A DNA stretch of 64,000 nucleotides from Laetiporus sulphureus 93-53 (Eukaryota; Basidiomycota; Agaricomycetes; Polyporales; Laetiporaceae): contig NW_024468510.1 of the NCBI RefSeq assembly GCF_001632365.1, positions 1,678,074-1,742,073 on the forward strand. Direction: 5' to 3'. Numbering within the stretch: the stretch's first letter is position 1; each line of letters starts with the position of its first letter. Below, piece by piece: positions 33,305 to 45,612 of the stretch. The notes beneath the pieces were generated by a model. The model saw only the letters and a program-made list of their open reading frames with translations. It did no database searches and was not told the origin of the DNA. A program made the position numbers and the translations under genes.

Positions 33305-35522
33305 ATGTCTGATGTCGCAACGGACGACCCCGTCGCAGGTCCATCAAATTTGCTGTCCGTGCCAGCACCAGAGACCACGCCAGCGCCCGAGAGGCCGCTC
33401 CCCGCCACGCATTTCTACTCTATCGAGTATCCGGGCTACGTGAAGCCTACGTCTGTCCCACTTGCTGTTGAACGTCTCGGTGGACAACAAAGCATCGAAA
33501 CTGCATTTAAACGCGCCGCTGGAAAGACGGAGACGCTCCTTGAGCTGCATCTTCGACCGGGGAATCCGTTCGCGCATCCGGTTCCAGGAGATGTTGCGCC
33601 TACGAATAATATCTTGCTCAAGGTTGTGAAACGCAAGCGAAGAAGACGAGAGGGTGAGGTAGGTGCAGAGGAGGATGGTGTGGTAGGGGAATATACTGTT
33701 GAGGCTACGGGGGCTATTCCGAAGACGGCGAGGTTCAGGAGTGAGTGCAGTTGTGCATTCCTCCGAACTCTCTTATTTATACCCTTCTTCCACATCGTAG
33801 GTATGGCGGATTTCCAGTTCCAGCCGGACATGAACGACCCAGTGGCAAAACTCCGAACAGCGATGGACACCATGGATGGTACGTGCACTTGGTCCTCGCT
33901 GACTTGGAGACGTTGAAGGCATTCTAGTCGAGGGCATCCTCAGTTATAGGATCCCTCCCGAAACCGAAGACTATGTCATCCCAGAGGATATATCTTCCAT
34001 GGATATTGACCCGCGGCTCACTGAGGCGAGTAAAGAAGGTTCCGCAGTCCCGAAAATGAAGAGCAATCTGCGGCTCTTCCCTCCTCCGCTCTTCAGTCGA
34101 CAGTCCATACCACAAAACTATAAGTGCGTCATATCGTTGACTTTGCCTTTCACACTTTCTCATGCCTGTCCAGCTACAAATCCAACCCCGCATCTATTGT
34201 CACCACCGTTATTGATGAGGAGACAGGCGAGGAGAAGAAGCGACTGATCAACCGGATGAGGTGGAAAGGCTTTGGGCCCATCTCCATCAGCTTCACTGAT
34301 AAAGGGGTGGGTGCTCTGCACACGGATATGTGGAGACAGTGCTCAACGTGCCAAACAGGTTCCGGATAAGCCGTCTCCTTCAGTAGAAGAGCAGAGGGAC
34401 AAGGCAGACCAGGAGCTACTCAAGAGGCTACAACAGGTCAGCGCCGAGGTCAACGGGGCCCAGGGTCCTAATGCGATGATGTTCTTCCGCTCATTGCTCA
34501 TTCTCAATAGCTGTTCGAGCAACGGCCCATATGGACGCGGGCGGCTATATACAACCAATTCTTGCCATTCGAAGTGCGTGAAATCATAAAGTGCGTGCGA
34601 TCGTTTACTTCTTTGAACCTGTTGTTGAGATATTCCCACCCTTTAGTTCGAAATTCCTCTTACCCCTCGTATCATACGTATTCCAAGATGGCCCATGGCG
34701 CGACACTCAGATACGCTTCGGCTACGATCCTCGCGAAGATCGTGAAGCTCGATTGTGAGTACTATCATCTTCCATTCTTGTCATGAGTGGATTGATCAGA
34801 CTCCTTGATCAAACAGCTACCAGAGATTGTACTTCCGAAATGTGAACCATCCCATCGTTCGTCCTTCTGTGGTGAGCAAGCGACAAGAGGTGAGGGTAGA
34901 ATCCGCACAAAATCGCACAGGAGAAGTACGTGAGGAGGACAGGAGGTAATGATATTCCCCGCACACTCGCAGTTCGCTGGCAGCTAACGTGCATCGTAGG
35001 TCGCATATATTCGACGGAATCACCATCACAGGAGAGACAGCTGCATTTCAATTATGTGATATCCATGACCCGATGCTCAAAGAGATGATTGCTGACGAGG
35101 AAGATCTCCGCGATACGTGCAATGTACGTCGATCTTTCGCCGGGTTCTGCACTGGTGTTTATGGACGGTATAGGAGCGCGATGGCTGGTACTCCACTCAT
35201 GCCTTCGAGCGCATCAAGACGGTGCTGCGGCACAAGTTCTTCTCTCTGCTCGGTGGGCACATCGCGACGCGCGAAGAGTGCGAGGCGCTCCTCGTTCCTC
35301 AGGAGGGCACGAACAAACTCCCACAACGGCCCGTACAGAAGCTCAGATTCGGCAAGCACAACATGGCAAAGGGTGCATTGCCTCCGGAGGATGCCGCGGT
35401 AGGTTCGCTCCCGCATTCGACACGAGCACTTTTGACTTTCGTCTATCTAGGCACACAGGTTGATGGCGACACTGCAGCAGCAGCAAGTGAAGGGAGGGAG
35501 ATCCTCAGACAGTCGTCCATGA
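33305..35522 (+). CDS. TFC1: TFIIIC subunit TFC1/Sfc1 (GTF3C5 family)
   Basis: Tau-A subunit of RNA polymerase III factor TFIIIC, which binds the A box of tRNA genes. Family blocks in order: FYSIEYPGYVKPTSVPLAVE, ERLGGQQSIETAFKRAAGK, LELHLRPGNPFAHPVPGDV, ILLKVVKRKRRRR (basic), MADFQFQPDMNDP, YRIPPETEDYVIPEDI, RMRWKGFGPISIS, LFEQRPIWTRAAIYNQFLPF, VFQDGPWRDTQIRFGYDPRE, YQRLYFRNVNHP and IFDGITITGETAAFQLCDIH. The C-terminal part contains FERIKTVLRHKFFSLLGGHI and ends QVKGGRSSDSRP-stop. At least ten exons with short introns. The WTRAAI and PWRDTQIRFGYDP blocks are diagnostic. No lesion seen; size is close to other fungal homologs (about 570 residues). Confidence 0.92.
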
Positions 35523-36790
35523 CGATTTCCGTCGCTATGGTGTCCCATTGCGCGACTCCTAGTTGTATCGATAGCATTACGACTCACATGATGTATCATA
35601 GCTCTCCGCTTCCACAGCTCAGCATATCAGTGTTTTTGGGCTTTTCGATTCCTGAACGAAGAATGATGTAGGCATACTGGAGAGCATATACGCATGGCGG
35701 CGGTGCTGATGGTGGAATACATAAAGGCAGTTCGCCGCGCCAAGACTGAAAGGGGCCATTCCCACCGACATCTCCTTGATGTCAATTCCAATGTTCGAGG
35801 GCACATGTGCGTATTACAGACGAACGCGTCATGACGATTCCTTGGCCTCCTTGCGTGCCTTCCGCTGTCAATCATGATTATGAGAGCTTGATTCACGACG
35901 AGTTGTATAAACAACATACCGAGCCAACGAGCGCATACTTCGCATTGCGGCGGAACTGGATTATGCGAGTTGGAAGGAATTCATATGAGATACCGGACAC
36001 GGTCAATCAGCGTACCTTGGGGTCAACCTGCATCGTCGAAATCTCAATATCTAATTCAGGCTCGACACATGCAATATCAGACGTACCCCCTTCATCGACC
36101 TTGTCCTGTGGCTCTGAGGCTTCTTGATACCATTGCGGTGAGCCTTCTTGTTTTGATTGTGATTGGTATGGCTAGAGAGGTCGCATACCGCACCGTCAGC
36201 ACTCGTTGTTACCATTCGAAACATCCATGTGGGCACACACTTCTTGGATTTGGCCATGGCGTCGACGAGTCTTGAGGATGGGCTGGTTACCGCGGCTGTG
36301 GCGACGCACTATACCGGCCTGGGAAAATGTAGCGGCCGGTGGCTGAGAAACTGTGCAGTTACCGGCATCTACCGGGGGAGATGGAGACTGTCCGATTACG
36401 GTAAGTATCTACGTTCCGAGCTTCTAAGCTCGACGAGCTGTGCCTTCCGCCTCCGCTATACAAATTTCCTAGAAATATTCCATTTACGTTGCTACCTAAG
36501 GGTTGTGTTATTTGTTTGAGCCCGACTATTTAATGGTCGTCCTCATAGTGTTGGGCATACGCTCACTTGCAGTGCACAGTCGAACTTGGTGAGTGCCACA
36601 TTGAACGCGATCACGTGTTTCATCGTCGCGTCGCGTCTTTCGAGGTAGTCGCCCGGCGAGCACGCTCATCTGAGGGCGACCACCAACATAGGCTTTACCA
36701 ACCGCCAATATCGCGACCAGCAGCTCGCGTAATTCTTCTGCTCCACACCTCATCTCACGGAATACATCGTAGTGCGCTTGCCGCGTACCG
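35523..36790. other. Intergenic stretch, about 1.3 kb
   Basis: Between the TFC1-like and HEI10-like genes, both plus. Several open frames of 60-118 codons exist, none with a recognisable motif or conserved splicing. Probably 3' UTR and promoter sequence. Confidence 0.45.
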
Positions 36791-38703
36791 ATGGACAACC
36801 TCAAATGCAACAGATTGACATGTAGGAGGGCTTTGTCAGAGAAGGCGGTGGTTGTGAGTACCTAGCATAATACATGCGTATGATTACGTGATGGGGTTGC
36901 GCTATGCTTCATAGACAACCTGTAAGTTAAGTCTTTGCGTCGCAGAAGGCTAGTGGCTGTGATCGTTATTAACGTCCGCCTTCGTAGGTTCCCACATCTT
37001 CTGCGGTACGTCACATCAGAACTTTACTCTACATACATCGGAAAGTTAACACAAGCTACATCCACTGACAGTCGATTGTGCGAATGAACTATTCAATGCG
37101 TCGCGCCTATGCCCGGGTGCGTTTCTTCTGTCTCATACCCCATGAATGGCCGATGCTTATGTCGTTGAGCACAGCCTGCGAGACATCTCTTACCGAACCG
37201 TAAGTAAAGAATGACTGGTACAAACCTATATTAGCGTGCCTTGAACAGTTAACAGTGACGACGTTGTCGTACGTAATGCCTGCTACGCTTGATTCACGTA
37301 CTTTCTCGCAACGATCTAGGATAGGTTTGCTCTCTACACCCATCAAACGACTACAAAACGGTGAGTTGATGCGCATATATGCATTAAATCTGGCTGAGAT
37401 GTTGCAAAGTCTGTCTTGTCGGGACTCAGCCCGACAATCATTTTAGAAATCTGCAGCAGGCATGTCACTCACTGGGATATTCTTTTGGAAGATAGCCGCT
37501 CATTCACGACCTTCAGAGCAATGTCTTTCTGGCAATACCAGATTCACCAAGAGCAGTTGAGCGATGATCGTAGTGCAAAACCGACAACCACATGCATTAA
37601 CACAATTGCGCCGCAGTTCCTTTCAACAAGCCGTATATCGCAACGTGAATGAGAAGAATGCGCAACTGCAGAAACAACTTGATAACGTCATCAGAGAAGG
37701 TCTATCCGAAGCTTCAGTCTTGAGCTTATCAGAACTAATCAGATTCATCAGCGAACGGAGAAATCAATCTGCTAAACAACAAGCTATCTGGTCAGGCCCG
37801 TTTGCATTGCCTGCTGTTGACTTACCGCCATTATCGTCCTAACAGAGCTCCAACGAGACTTGGAGCTAGAGCGGCGCAAGCACGCAGGTCTGCAGGATTC
37901 TCTCAAAGAACGAGACAAGGAATACCAAAAGCTCAAGGTTGGCATATCTCACCCCCCTAACAGTTTGTTGTTCACCGATCAAAAATCATAGACTCAATAC
38001 GACAAGATCAAGCGAAAAGCCCTCCTCGGGCCCAACGTGCTCGGAGGCGAAGCCGGCGCTGCCTTGGCAGGAGCCGAGGGCCAGGCAGCGGACAGGACAA
38101 TGATGGGTGATCAGCCGAACAGACTGAGATCAGGAGCAGTGTTCGGGACGAATTTCGGGGGCGCAGCCGCCGGGGGCGGCGGAGCAGTAGACATGGGAGC
38201 AGTTGTTGGCGACATGGATGCCAACGGTGTTTGTGCCTTCATTTCCATTCAGAATGTTACTCAGCCGCTAGCGTACTCTGCAGATCCAGCGGACGCCAAT
38301 CGTAAATCGCACCATGGGCATGCCTCCCGCCGGCCTACAGCAAGGCTCTGTTTGGCGACAGACCATTCCAGGACAATCACGCCCTAATCCTCAGCGGCAG
38401 CCATTTAATGCCCCAGTCGCTGGCCGCCAAGGTTCATTCAGGAGTGCCACGACAAGATCAGACCAATCCGACAGTGCAGCAGAAGTAGAACGTCTAATAG
38501 GCAGTTCGAATCGTCATTCTGCTCGCAATGCAACTGCAAATTGGGCTGCCGGCCAGGGTCAAAGCGGGCGAGCACCTCAGCGAGGTGAGATCCACAACGT
38601 CGTCGCGTACCGACAGACATGACCATAACGCACCGCAGTCTTTGCGCAGCCCACGCCCAGGCGCTCAAGCGGCGGATTCAGGCCAGCTCCAGTCTCAGGT
38701 TAA
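36791..38703 (+). CDS. HEI10/CCNB1IP1-type RING E3 ligase (meiotic crossover factor)
   Basis: Homolog of the Zip3/HEI10 group of RING proteins that mark crossover sites in meiosis. The RING is spread over very short exons: MDNLKCNRLTCRRALSEKAV, then the HIFCVDCANELFN block, ASRLCPACETSLTEPDDVV, then CSLHPSNDYKT. After the RING comes the family block VLSGLSPTIILEICSRAMSF and a coiled coil (VYRNVNEKNAQLQKQLDNVI, REANGEINLLNNK, LELERRKHAGLQDSLKERDK). The C-terminal half is Gly/Ala-, Pro- and Arg-rich and probably disordered (GIQRTPIVNRTMGMPPAG, then FAQPTPRRSSGGFRPAP before the stop). About ten exons, all joined in frame, one with donor GTTTGT near 38230. Expected expression in meiosis is inferred from the family. 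Convergent with the CUE-like gene. Confidence 0.88.
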
Positions 38704-38944
38704 GCTATTCTTCTTTATTTCCAGGCAAGAATGAATATGTGCATCCATGTTCTGTAGGATGAGTCTGGAGTGTAGTAGTACAGGATGTCTGAAGGGTATA
38801 GATACAGTACCATATTGTAGCCGCAGAGCTCGGAGCATTGTCCATTATTCCAGCGTCCAAGTTCGTTACATGACCCTCTACGGGCGAGGAAAAGCATAAG
38901 TCAAGAAAACGGGACTGAAGGAACGGTCAAGTAGAGCAAGCATG

Positions 38945-41900
38945 CTAATCGCGCCGAAGGTTACCACTCCGCTCATCCTCTAGGTACTGTCCGATAGCAA
39001 GCATGTCCTGCCCAGCTCTACGCAAATAGCCGGCTAGGATGTCCCTGTCCGCGGTCGGCAGTATGTCCGCCAGGCGGTCAACCTGCCGTTCAAATTCCGG
39101 GTTGAAAGGAGGGAGGCTCCGATGCACTGTTGCAGGAGTCTGTACGGGTGTTTGGGTCTGCGCTCCCCGCCGAGAAAAAATCGACGATCGACGACTCGTG
39201 CCGCTCAAACGACGGTTATTGTTACTAGGAGGCGGGGTAGACTCATTCGGAGGAGAACGGCCCATGGCGGAGAAGGTCTGCGAGCGCTGTATCCGGCCTG
39301 GTGCGGCGCGCGGTCCTCCTGGAACCGTCGGCATGGTCATGACCGCTACTGGCACGGGCCTGCTTGCCATGTCCACATTCGCTCCACGTTTCGCGGGCGC
39401 CCGGGACGACATCGGCAGCGAAGGCCTTTCCTTTTTGACGCTCTTCATCCTGCCGATGGACGAGAAAAAGCCGCCTCCGGCGAGCGGAAGTATTGTACGA
39501 GAAGGATTTATTATGGATGACGAGCGAGCTGGTGCCCGTGTAGGCTGTACACTGGCTAAAGACGGGTACGGGAGAGCGGCTGGGGGAGTGTTGGTCGGTA
39601 CGACATCAATTGGTCTGGTCGTTAGATCTGTAGCGGTATATGCGTCCGAGCGGATCGGGAAGGTGGCTTCAGAGGCCTCGGATGCACCGGTGAAGTGTCG
39701 TGTCTGCATCACGAGAAAACGGCTTGCAGGAGTTGCGGGTGCCGACGCCAGATTCAATCTAGACTGAGATGCCCGAGATGCAGGTCCTGCAGGTCACGCA
39801 TCGTCAATATCTGATCTGCAGTTTTGCCTTCACCACTCACCTAAGCCTCTACGCATATCTAGCCACTCCGCCAGGCCACAATCATACAATGCGAGTTCGT
39901 TTATCTTCTCAGCATATCCAACTGAGCGCTCCAGTGCGGATTTTCGTGACGTCACATCCCTGCAGTGCATTGCATCTGGCCACGGTGACTTGAACCGGGG
40001 TTTTGGCCTTGGTTTCGGGAGCAACATAGGCGGTGGCGACGGCGTCCTCAGCCGCTGCGGCGGAGGACTCGGCGGGCTCGGCGTCTTCGCCACCGACGAC
40101 GTGGCTGACGGCGTGCGCGGTAGCGCTGAGAAACGCTTTAGGTTCGAAAGCGCCCCCTTGAGCGGGTTGCTGCTCGATCCCGTCCCCGAAGAAGCTGCTG
40201 GTCGCTCATCAATCGGAGAGCATCTGCCGCTCTTGGGTGGTGGAGTGGGTGAGTGTGCGGACAACGATGAGGATGAGGAATGCGAGATTGGGCTTGGATT
40301 ATACACCGCCTTGCCATTGGGCGAGCCACCTCGGATTTTCTTCCGGAGGCTCAACCAACTGCTTTCTCGACGAAGCTCAAGATCGGACCTGCTGATTTTG
40401 AGAGGCCTGTCCTTGGGCGGTGCAGGAGGCACGACGTCGATGCTCTTGCGGCTGCTAGCCCTGGATACTGACGAAACGATGGATGTAGGACTCGTCTGTG
40501 CCTCTGTGGCAGGTTCCGTTCCGCTCTTGGTAAGCTCGACGGGTTCATCTGAAGGAACGACAGGTGAGTCCGTCGCTGAAGATGGTGGGTGTGCGCCTTC
40601 TCTTCGGTGTAATGACTTCGCTTTCGAAAGCGCTCTTGACAGTCTGCGAGGGAGCCCCATAAGTGACGGAAACAAGGCGTCCATATATGCGTATATACAT
40701 ACCCAGTTTCCTCCACAGCCTCCTGTCTCACCCTCCCCGACGTTGCAGGCAATGTAGTGGCGGTGCGCTGCGGCGAAAGTGGAGTTGGTATAGATGCCAG
40801 CGCAGCAGACACTGATTTGGGCAGCTGCAGAGCCTCTCGAAGGGCGCGGATATCGTGTTCTGTGTTCGGCCGGGATACAGCAAGCGACCGCGCCGACCAG
40901 GTAGAGCTACCCGCAGGCAGTCCATCAGTTGATTCTGCATGAAACAAAGGCTTTGGTGGCGGTGGCAGTGGCCCAGCAGTGAGATGCACGTCGACAGGCT
41001 GGTAGCGCACGTATCGCGATGACCCACGGGCATGTTGCTGGTAGAACTGCGTCGACTGCATAGGATAGGCCTCGTCAGGAGAGGACATGCTCGACGTGGT
41101 TGTGCGCGTCGGCCCTCGTCGAATAGCGTCTGAGGTATCGACGATCACGGGGCCGACTACGGGCTGCGATATATCCTTTCCCTCACCAATCGCAGGAGTC
41201 ACGATCTCATGCTCTCCCTGTTCGGAAATGGGCGTGTCCACGGCACTCGAGGTGGTTGGCTCCGAAGTATCAGTCGTCCTGCCTGGAGACGGCGTGCGCG
41301 AGTCTGTTGGAGTCTGAAAGATGGGAGTCATCATACCCTCGTCCCGCACTAGCACCTGAAACTCGCTGCGCCCTCCCGTCCCGACGTGGCCTGGAGGCTC
41401 AGAAACCGACGTCAACATCCCAACAATACCTACGTCCCTCGATCGCTTGTGCTGATGTCGCAGCTTGCCGGGCACACCCGCGCCATCCGCCTCAGACATC
41501 GACCGATTGTGCATAGCACCGTGCGACGCGGACGGGATCCGGTCCGCGAAGAGGGGAGCAGTCGATGGCGGCGTGAGATCAGTGTAGGTCTTCGGGGAGG
41601 CGTCGGGGGGAGCGACGAGTGCGAGTCCATCGACGTGGACACCCCTTCGCGACATAATGGAGGACGTCATAGGCGCACCTCCACCTTCAGAACCAGGCTG
41701 CCTCATGCCCTGGCTTCGCTTGCGCGAGAGCGACAGGGGAAGCGTTGAGTCCAGCTCGACGATGGCCAGCCGTCGTCTGTCCGCACCGCCCTCCGAGGGC
41801 ACGCTCTCTCGTCTCGTCCGCTCTGAGTCTGCCGCCAAGTAATGTTGTGTGCTACGAGAGGGCCGTGCATCGAAATGGTCGTCTGGCGACTCAGACGAGT

Positions 41901-42218
41901 ACTCCGAATCTGAGCCAGAGTCGGTGGACGCTTTCCTCATGATTGGTGGCGCCGGGGCAGAATCAGAATCAGCGGCGGTGTAGGCCCGCCCAGCATGCTC
42001 AGACTGGTAATAGGAGAGAATGTTGTCAGTGTCGCGGCGAATGACCTTTGGCCGCAGATGGGCCGCTGCTGGAACATCATGAACTTGAGTCAGAATACGC
42101 AGCGAGGGAATGAAAGAGAAGCGTGCTCGCCTTGCTCGCTGTTATAATCGCTGTCGTCGGACGATAGCGGCAGCAGATAACTGCTGGCCGATTGTTGTTG
42201 GACACTGACTGCAGTCAT
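38945..42218 (-). CDS. Large Ser/Pro-rich protein with C-terminal CUE-like domain
   Basis: Predicted protein of about 1,050 residues. Exons: 42218-42131, 42083 to about 40712, about 40636 to about 39844, then about 39808-38945. Most of it is low-complexity Ser/Pro/Arg with short acidic patches (DSGSDSEYSSESPDD) and proline clusters (PPSPPPQRLRTPSPPP). The only folded-looking part is the last 50 residues (FERQVDRLADILPTADRD, then LAGYLRRAGQDMLAIGQYLE), which fits a CUE-type ubiquitin-binding helix triplet. The first intron uses a GC donor (AAG|GCGAGC). The first in-frame ATG is 42218; an upstream non-coding or coding exon cannot be excluded. The many SP/TP sites suggest phosphoregulation (inference). 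No known name. Confidence 0.72.
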
Positions 42219-42513
42219 CGCGCGCGGTGTGAATGGGTGAGGGAAAGGAACATGAATATTGGGCTCTGTCGGGGGCGGTGAGCAGTGGGAACCTGCGTCG
42301 CCAGCAGCGGCAGTGACACCGCTGGGCGCGCTCCGCTCCTTCCTTTGCACCGGCTCACGATTTCCAAGCCACTTCCGCGGCAGCCACACGTGTCCTCCCG
42401 AATGAAAGACAACGTGTGCCTTCCTTTTAATTTAATTCGATGGCAGTGATGGTCACCAAGGATCCTGTACAACGGGGATATAGGCAAGATACGTAAAATA
42501 CATCAGGGACCAT

Positions 42514-45185
42514 TCACCAATCCATTTTCTTCTTCGTCTGAGGCACAATGGGAATCTTGCCCTTGTATCCAAACCCGTCTAGCCACGGCCATCGCTCACT
42601 CCGATGCCTCTCAAACTCCTCAATCTTGTCCACCTTCTGCAGCGTCAACGCAATGTCGTCCAGCCCATTCAGCAGGCAGTGTCTGCGGAACGGATCAACG
42701 CTGAACGGGATCGCGGGCTTCCCGTTCGGGCGACGGATCTCCTGCTTCTCGAGATCCACCTCCAGCTCCAATCCCGCCTCTGCATCCTGTGCGAGCGCAC
42801 GGCAGTCCTGCTCGGGCAACGCGATCGGTAGCATGCCGTTCTGCATGCAGTTGTTTCGGAAGATGTCACCGAAACTCGGAGCGATCACACAGAGGATGCC
42901 GAAGTCGCGCCTGTGGCGGTGGCAACAGTTGTGAGGTAGCAATCTCGACGGCAATGAGGAATCCACTTACAAAGCCCAGGGAGCGTGCTCGCGAGAGCTA
43001 CCGCAGCCAAAATTAGGCCCGTCGCACACGAGAATCTTGGAGTGAGTATATGGCTCGCGGTTGATGATAAAGTCCGACTTCTCGCCAGACGGAGTCCTAC
43101 GGAGGGCGTAGAACAGCGCATCCGCGAGACCGGTGCGTTTCAGCGTCTTCAAGAACCGCGCAGGAATGATCATGTCTGTGTCGACGTTCTCAATGTGCAG
43201 CGGCACCGCAATGCCCTTCAGCACTCTAAAAGGCGCGACGGTGGTCGGTGCCTCCGCAGCGGGCAGCGGCTGGCCCGACACCTCCTTCACCGGCTCTGGC
43301 GCAGGCGCAGGCTGCACCTCGTCCGTCAAGAACTGCAGCTCGTTCACGACCTTCATTTTCGGGGCCGCCGACTTGTCCGCACCGAGAAACCTGCGCACGT
43401 CCGTCAGGTGACCCGTCATCGCCGCCGCCGCCGCCATTGCTGGGCTCACGAGGTGCGTCCGGCCACGCGGGCCCTGACGGCCCTCAAAGTTGCGATTGCT
43501 GGTGCTCGCGCAGCGCTCCTCCGGCTCGAGCTTGTCCGGGTTCATCCCGAGACACATCGAACAACCCGCCTCGCGCCAGTCGAAACCCGCACGCTTGAAG
43601 ATGACATCGAGCCCCTCCGCCTCCGCGTGCTGCTTCACCAGCCCAGAGCCGGGCACGACCATCGCAGACACGTTTGGCGCAACCTTCGCATCCGGGCCCG
43701 CGGCGAGCACGATTCTCGCGGCTGAGCGAAGGTCCTCGATGCGCGCGTTCGTGCACGAGCCAATGAACACCTTATCGATCTTGATCTCCTCCATGGGCGT
43801 GTTCGGCGTGAGTCCCATGTACGTCAGCGCACGCTGCACGGTCTCGCGCCGCTTCGGGTCCTCGATCTTCGAGGGGTCCGGCACTTTCCCCGTGATCGGC
43901 ACGACATCCTGTGGCGATGTGCCCCAGGTGACGGTGGGCAGGATGTCCTCCGCGCGGATGGGCACTTCGATGTCGAACTTGGCACCCTCGTCCGAGTTCA
44001 GCGTGCGCCAGTATGCCTCGGCGCGATCCCAGACTTCACCCTTCGGTGCAAGCGGCCGGTTGCGGAGATACGCAAAGGTCGTCTCGTCAGGCGCAATGAG
44101 ACCAGCGCGAGCACCACCCTCGATGCTCATGTTGCAAATGCTCATGCGCGCCTCCATACTGAACCCGCGGATGACATTACCAGCATACTCGACGACGCAG
44201 CCTGTGCCGCCTGCAGTCCCTATCACACCGATGATGTGCAGGATGACGTCCTTGGAGGTGACACCTTCGTGCAGATTGCCCTCGACGGTGATGCGCATGT
44301 TCTTGCTCTTCTTTTGGAGCAGAGTTTGGGTTGCGAGCACATGCTCGACCTCCGACGTGCCGATACCGAAAGCCAGGGAACCGAATGCACCGTGTGCTAT
44401 AGAGCGCCATTGATTAGCAGTGCGACAGTGCAGCAACCTAGTTTAACGTACTTGACGTGTGTGAATCTCCACAAACACAGGTTATACCCGGGAGCTGCAG
44501 AAGGGTTAAAGCTGAATAGAGATTGTAAATAGACCGCACGTACAGTGAAGCCCTGCTCAGGGCCAATGATATGCACGATTCCTGCGCAAATTTCATCAGG
44601 TGGCGAACTATGCAGCATGTAGTTGATACGTACCCTGCCGCCTGTCCGTCATCCCAAAGTAAGTCAACCCAAACTCCTTCACGTTCTCCTCCAGAGCCTG
44701 GCATTGTGCCCTCGAGTCAGGCTGCTCGATAAACGACTCTACAGAAGTGAAGTTCTTGCGCGATGTCGTGCTGCTCTTCTGTAAGTGACAGGACGGATGC
44801 AACAGCGCGCATTTACTCACGGAACGTTGTGATCGACGGTGACCAGCGTGCAGTCAGGTCTGCGGACACGTCGCCCTGCAGTTCGCCTGAACTATAATGA
44901 GATCATACTCGGACGGAGGCGAATGACCACCTACAGTCCTTCGAAAGCTTGCGGACTAGTCACCTCGTGAACGAGATGCCTTGAGAGTCAAATCAGCAAC
45001 CCGCTCACAACGGACAACTGAATCACGCACCTGTCGATGTATATGAGAGCCAGACCATCCTCCTGAACGTCACTGGGATCTCGCAAAATCAGCAAGAGTC
45101 CCCCCAACGTAGTCAGGACTTACATGACATGGTCATCCCAGATTTTGTCGTAGAGAGTGCGAGGTTGCTGGACGGGTGCGGGCAT
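42514..45185 (-). CDS. LEU1: LEU1, 3-isopropylmalate dehydratase (fused large and small subunits)
   Basis: Second step of leucine synthesis: isomerises 2-isopropylmalate to 3-isopropylmalate through a [4Fe-4S] cluster, in the cytosol. The start [20 protein letters not shown] is followed by [33 protein letters not shown] and CGDSHTSTHGAFG, which forms across an intron. The cluster cysteines sit in [20 protein letters not shown] and [13 protein letters not shown]. An acidic/Pro linker (about residues 500-550) leads to the small-subunit domain: [35 protein letters not shown] and [19 protein letters not shown]. It ends [12 protein letters not shown]. About 780 residues, standard for fungal Leu1. 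At least seven exons; the 5' exons are short (45185 to about 44400). No lesion seen. Confidence 0.94.
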
Positions 45186-45612
45186 GGTGGTATACAGCAG
45201 CTTTCAGGAGGCCCAGACAACAAGACTTCGGTTTACTTGCAAATGAGTCAGCAGACGAGATGACTCGAGCTAAAAAGCAGCTCGCCACCCCCGCATGGAC
45301 GGACAAATAATCCTGCACGCATTGGCTATCGGCCGATTGTCGGCACGATCAGATCATTTTCCTCTGATCGCTGTCGCACTGACGGTGGCAGCGGGCCTCA
45401 GCGGGCGCGTATTAACGGGTCCGAGGAAGGGAGAGCAGAAAGTCACAGAGATTAACCTTTGGGCATCCTTTTTAAAGTCCACTGTGGCTGATGTGATTTA
45501 TACCGTTGCCAGCGTTAGGCAAGCGTCCAGCGCAATTTGCACTGTTTGACCGAATACGAGCAATGAATTGTATAATATTCTTCTACATGCTTGTCCGGCA
45601 CATCACCGAGAC
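45186..45612. other. Intergenic spacer, about 430 bases
   Basis: Upstream of LEU1 and downstream of the integrase-core gene. No gene or Leu3-type CCGG...CCGG palindrome that I can find. Confidence 0.45.

Noticed and set aside
39039..39767. Plus-strand open frame of 242 codons
   Set aside because: Antisense of the last exon of the CUE-like protein, whose frame joins in phase to three other exons.
43490..44413. Plus-strand open frame of 307 codons
   Set aside because: Antisense shadow of the LEU1 large-subunit exon, which is strongly conserved on the minus strand.
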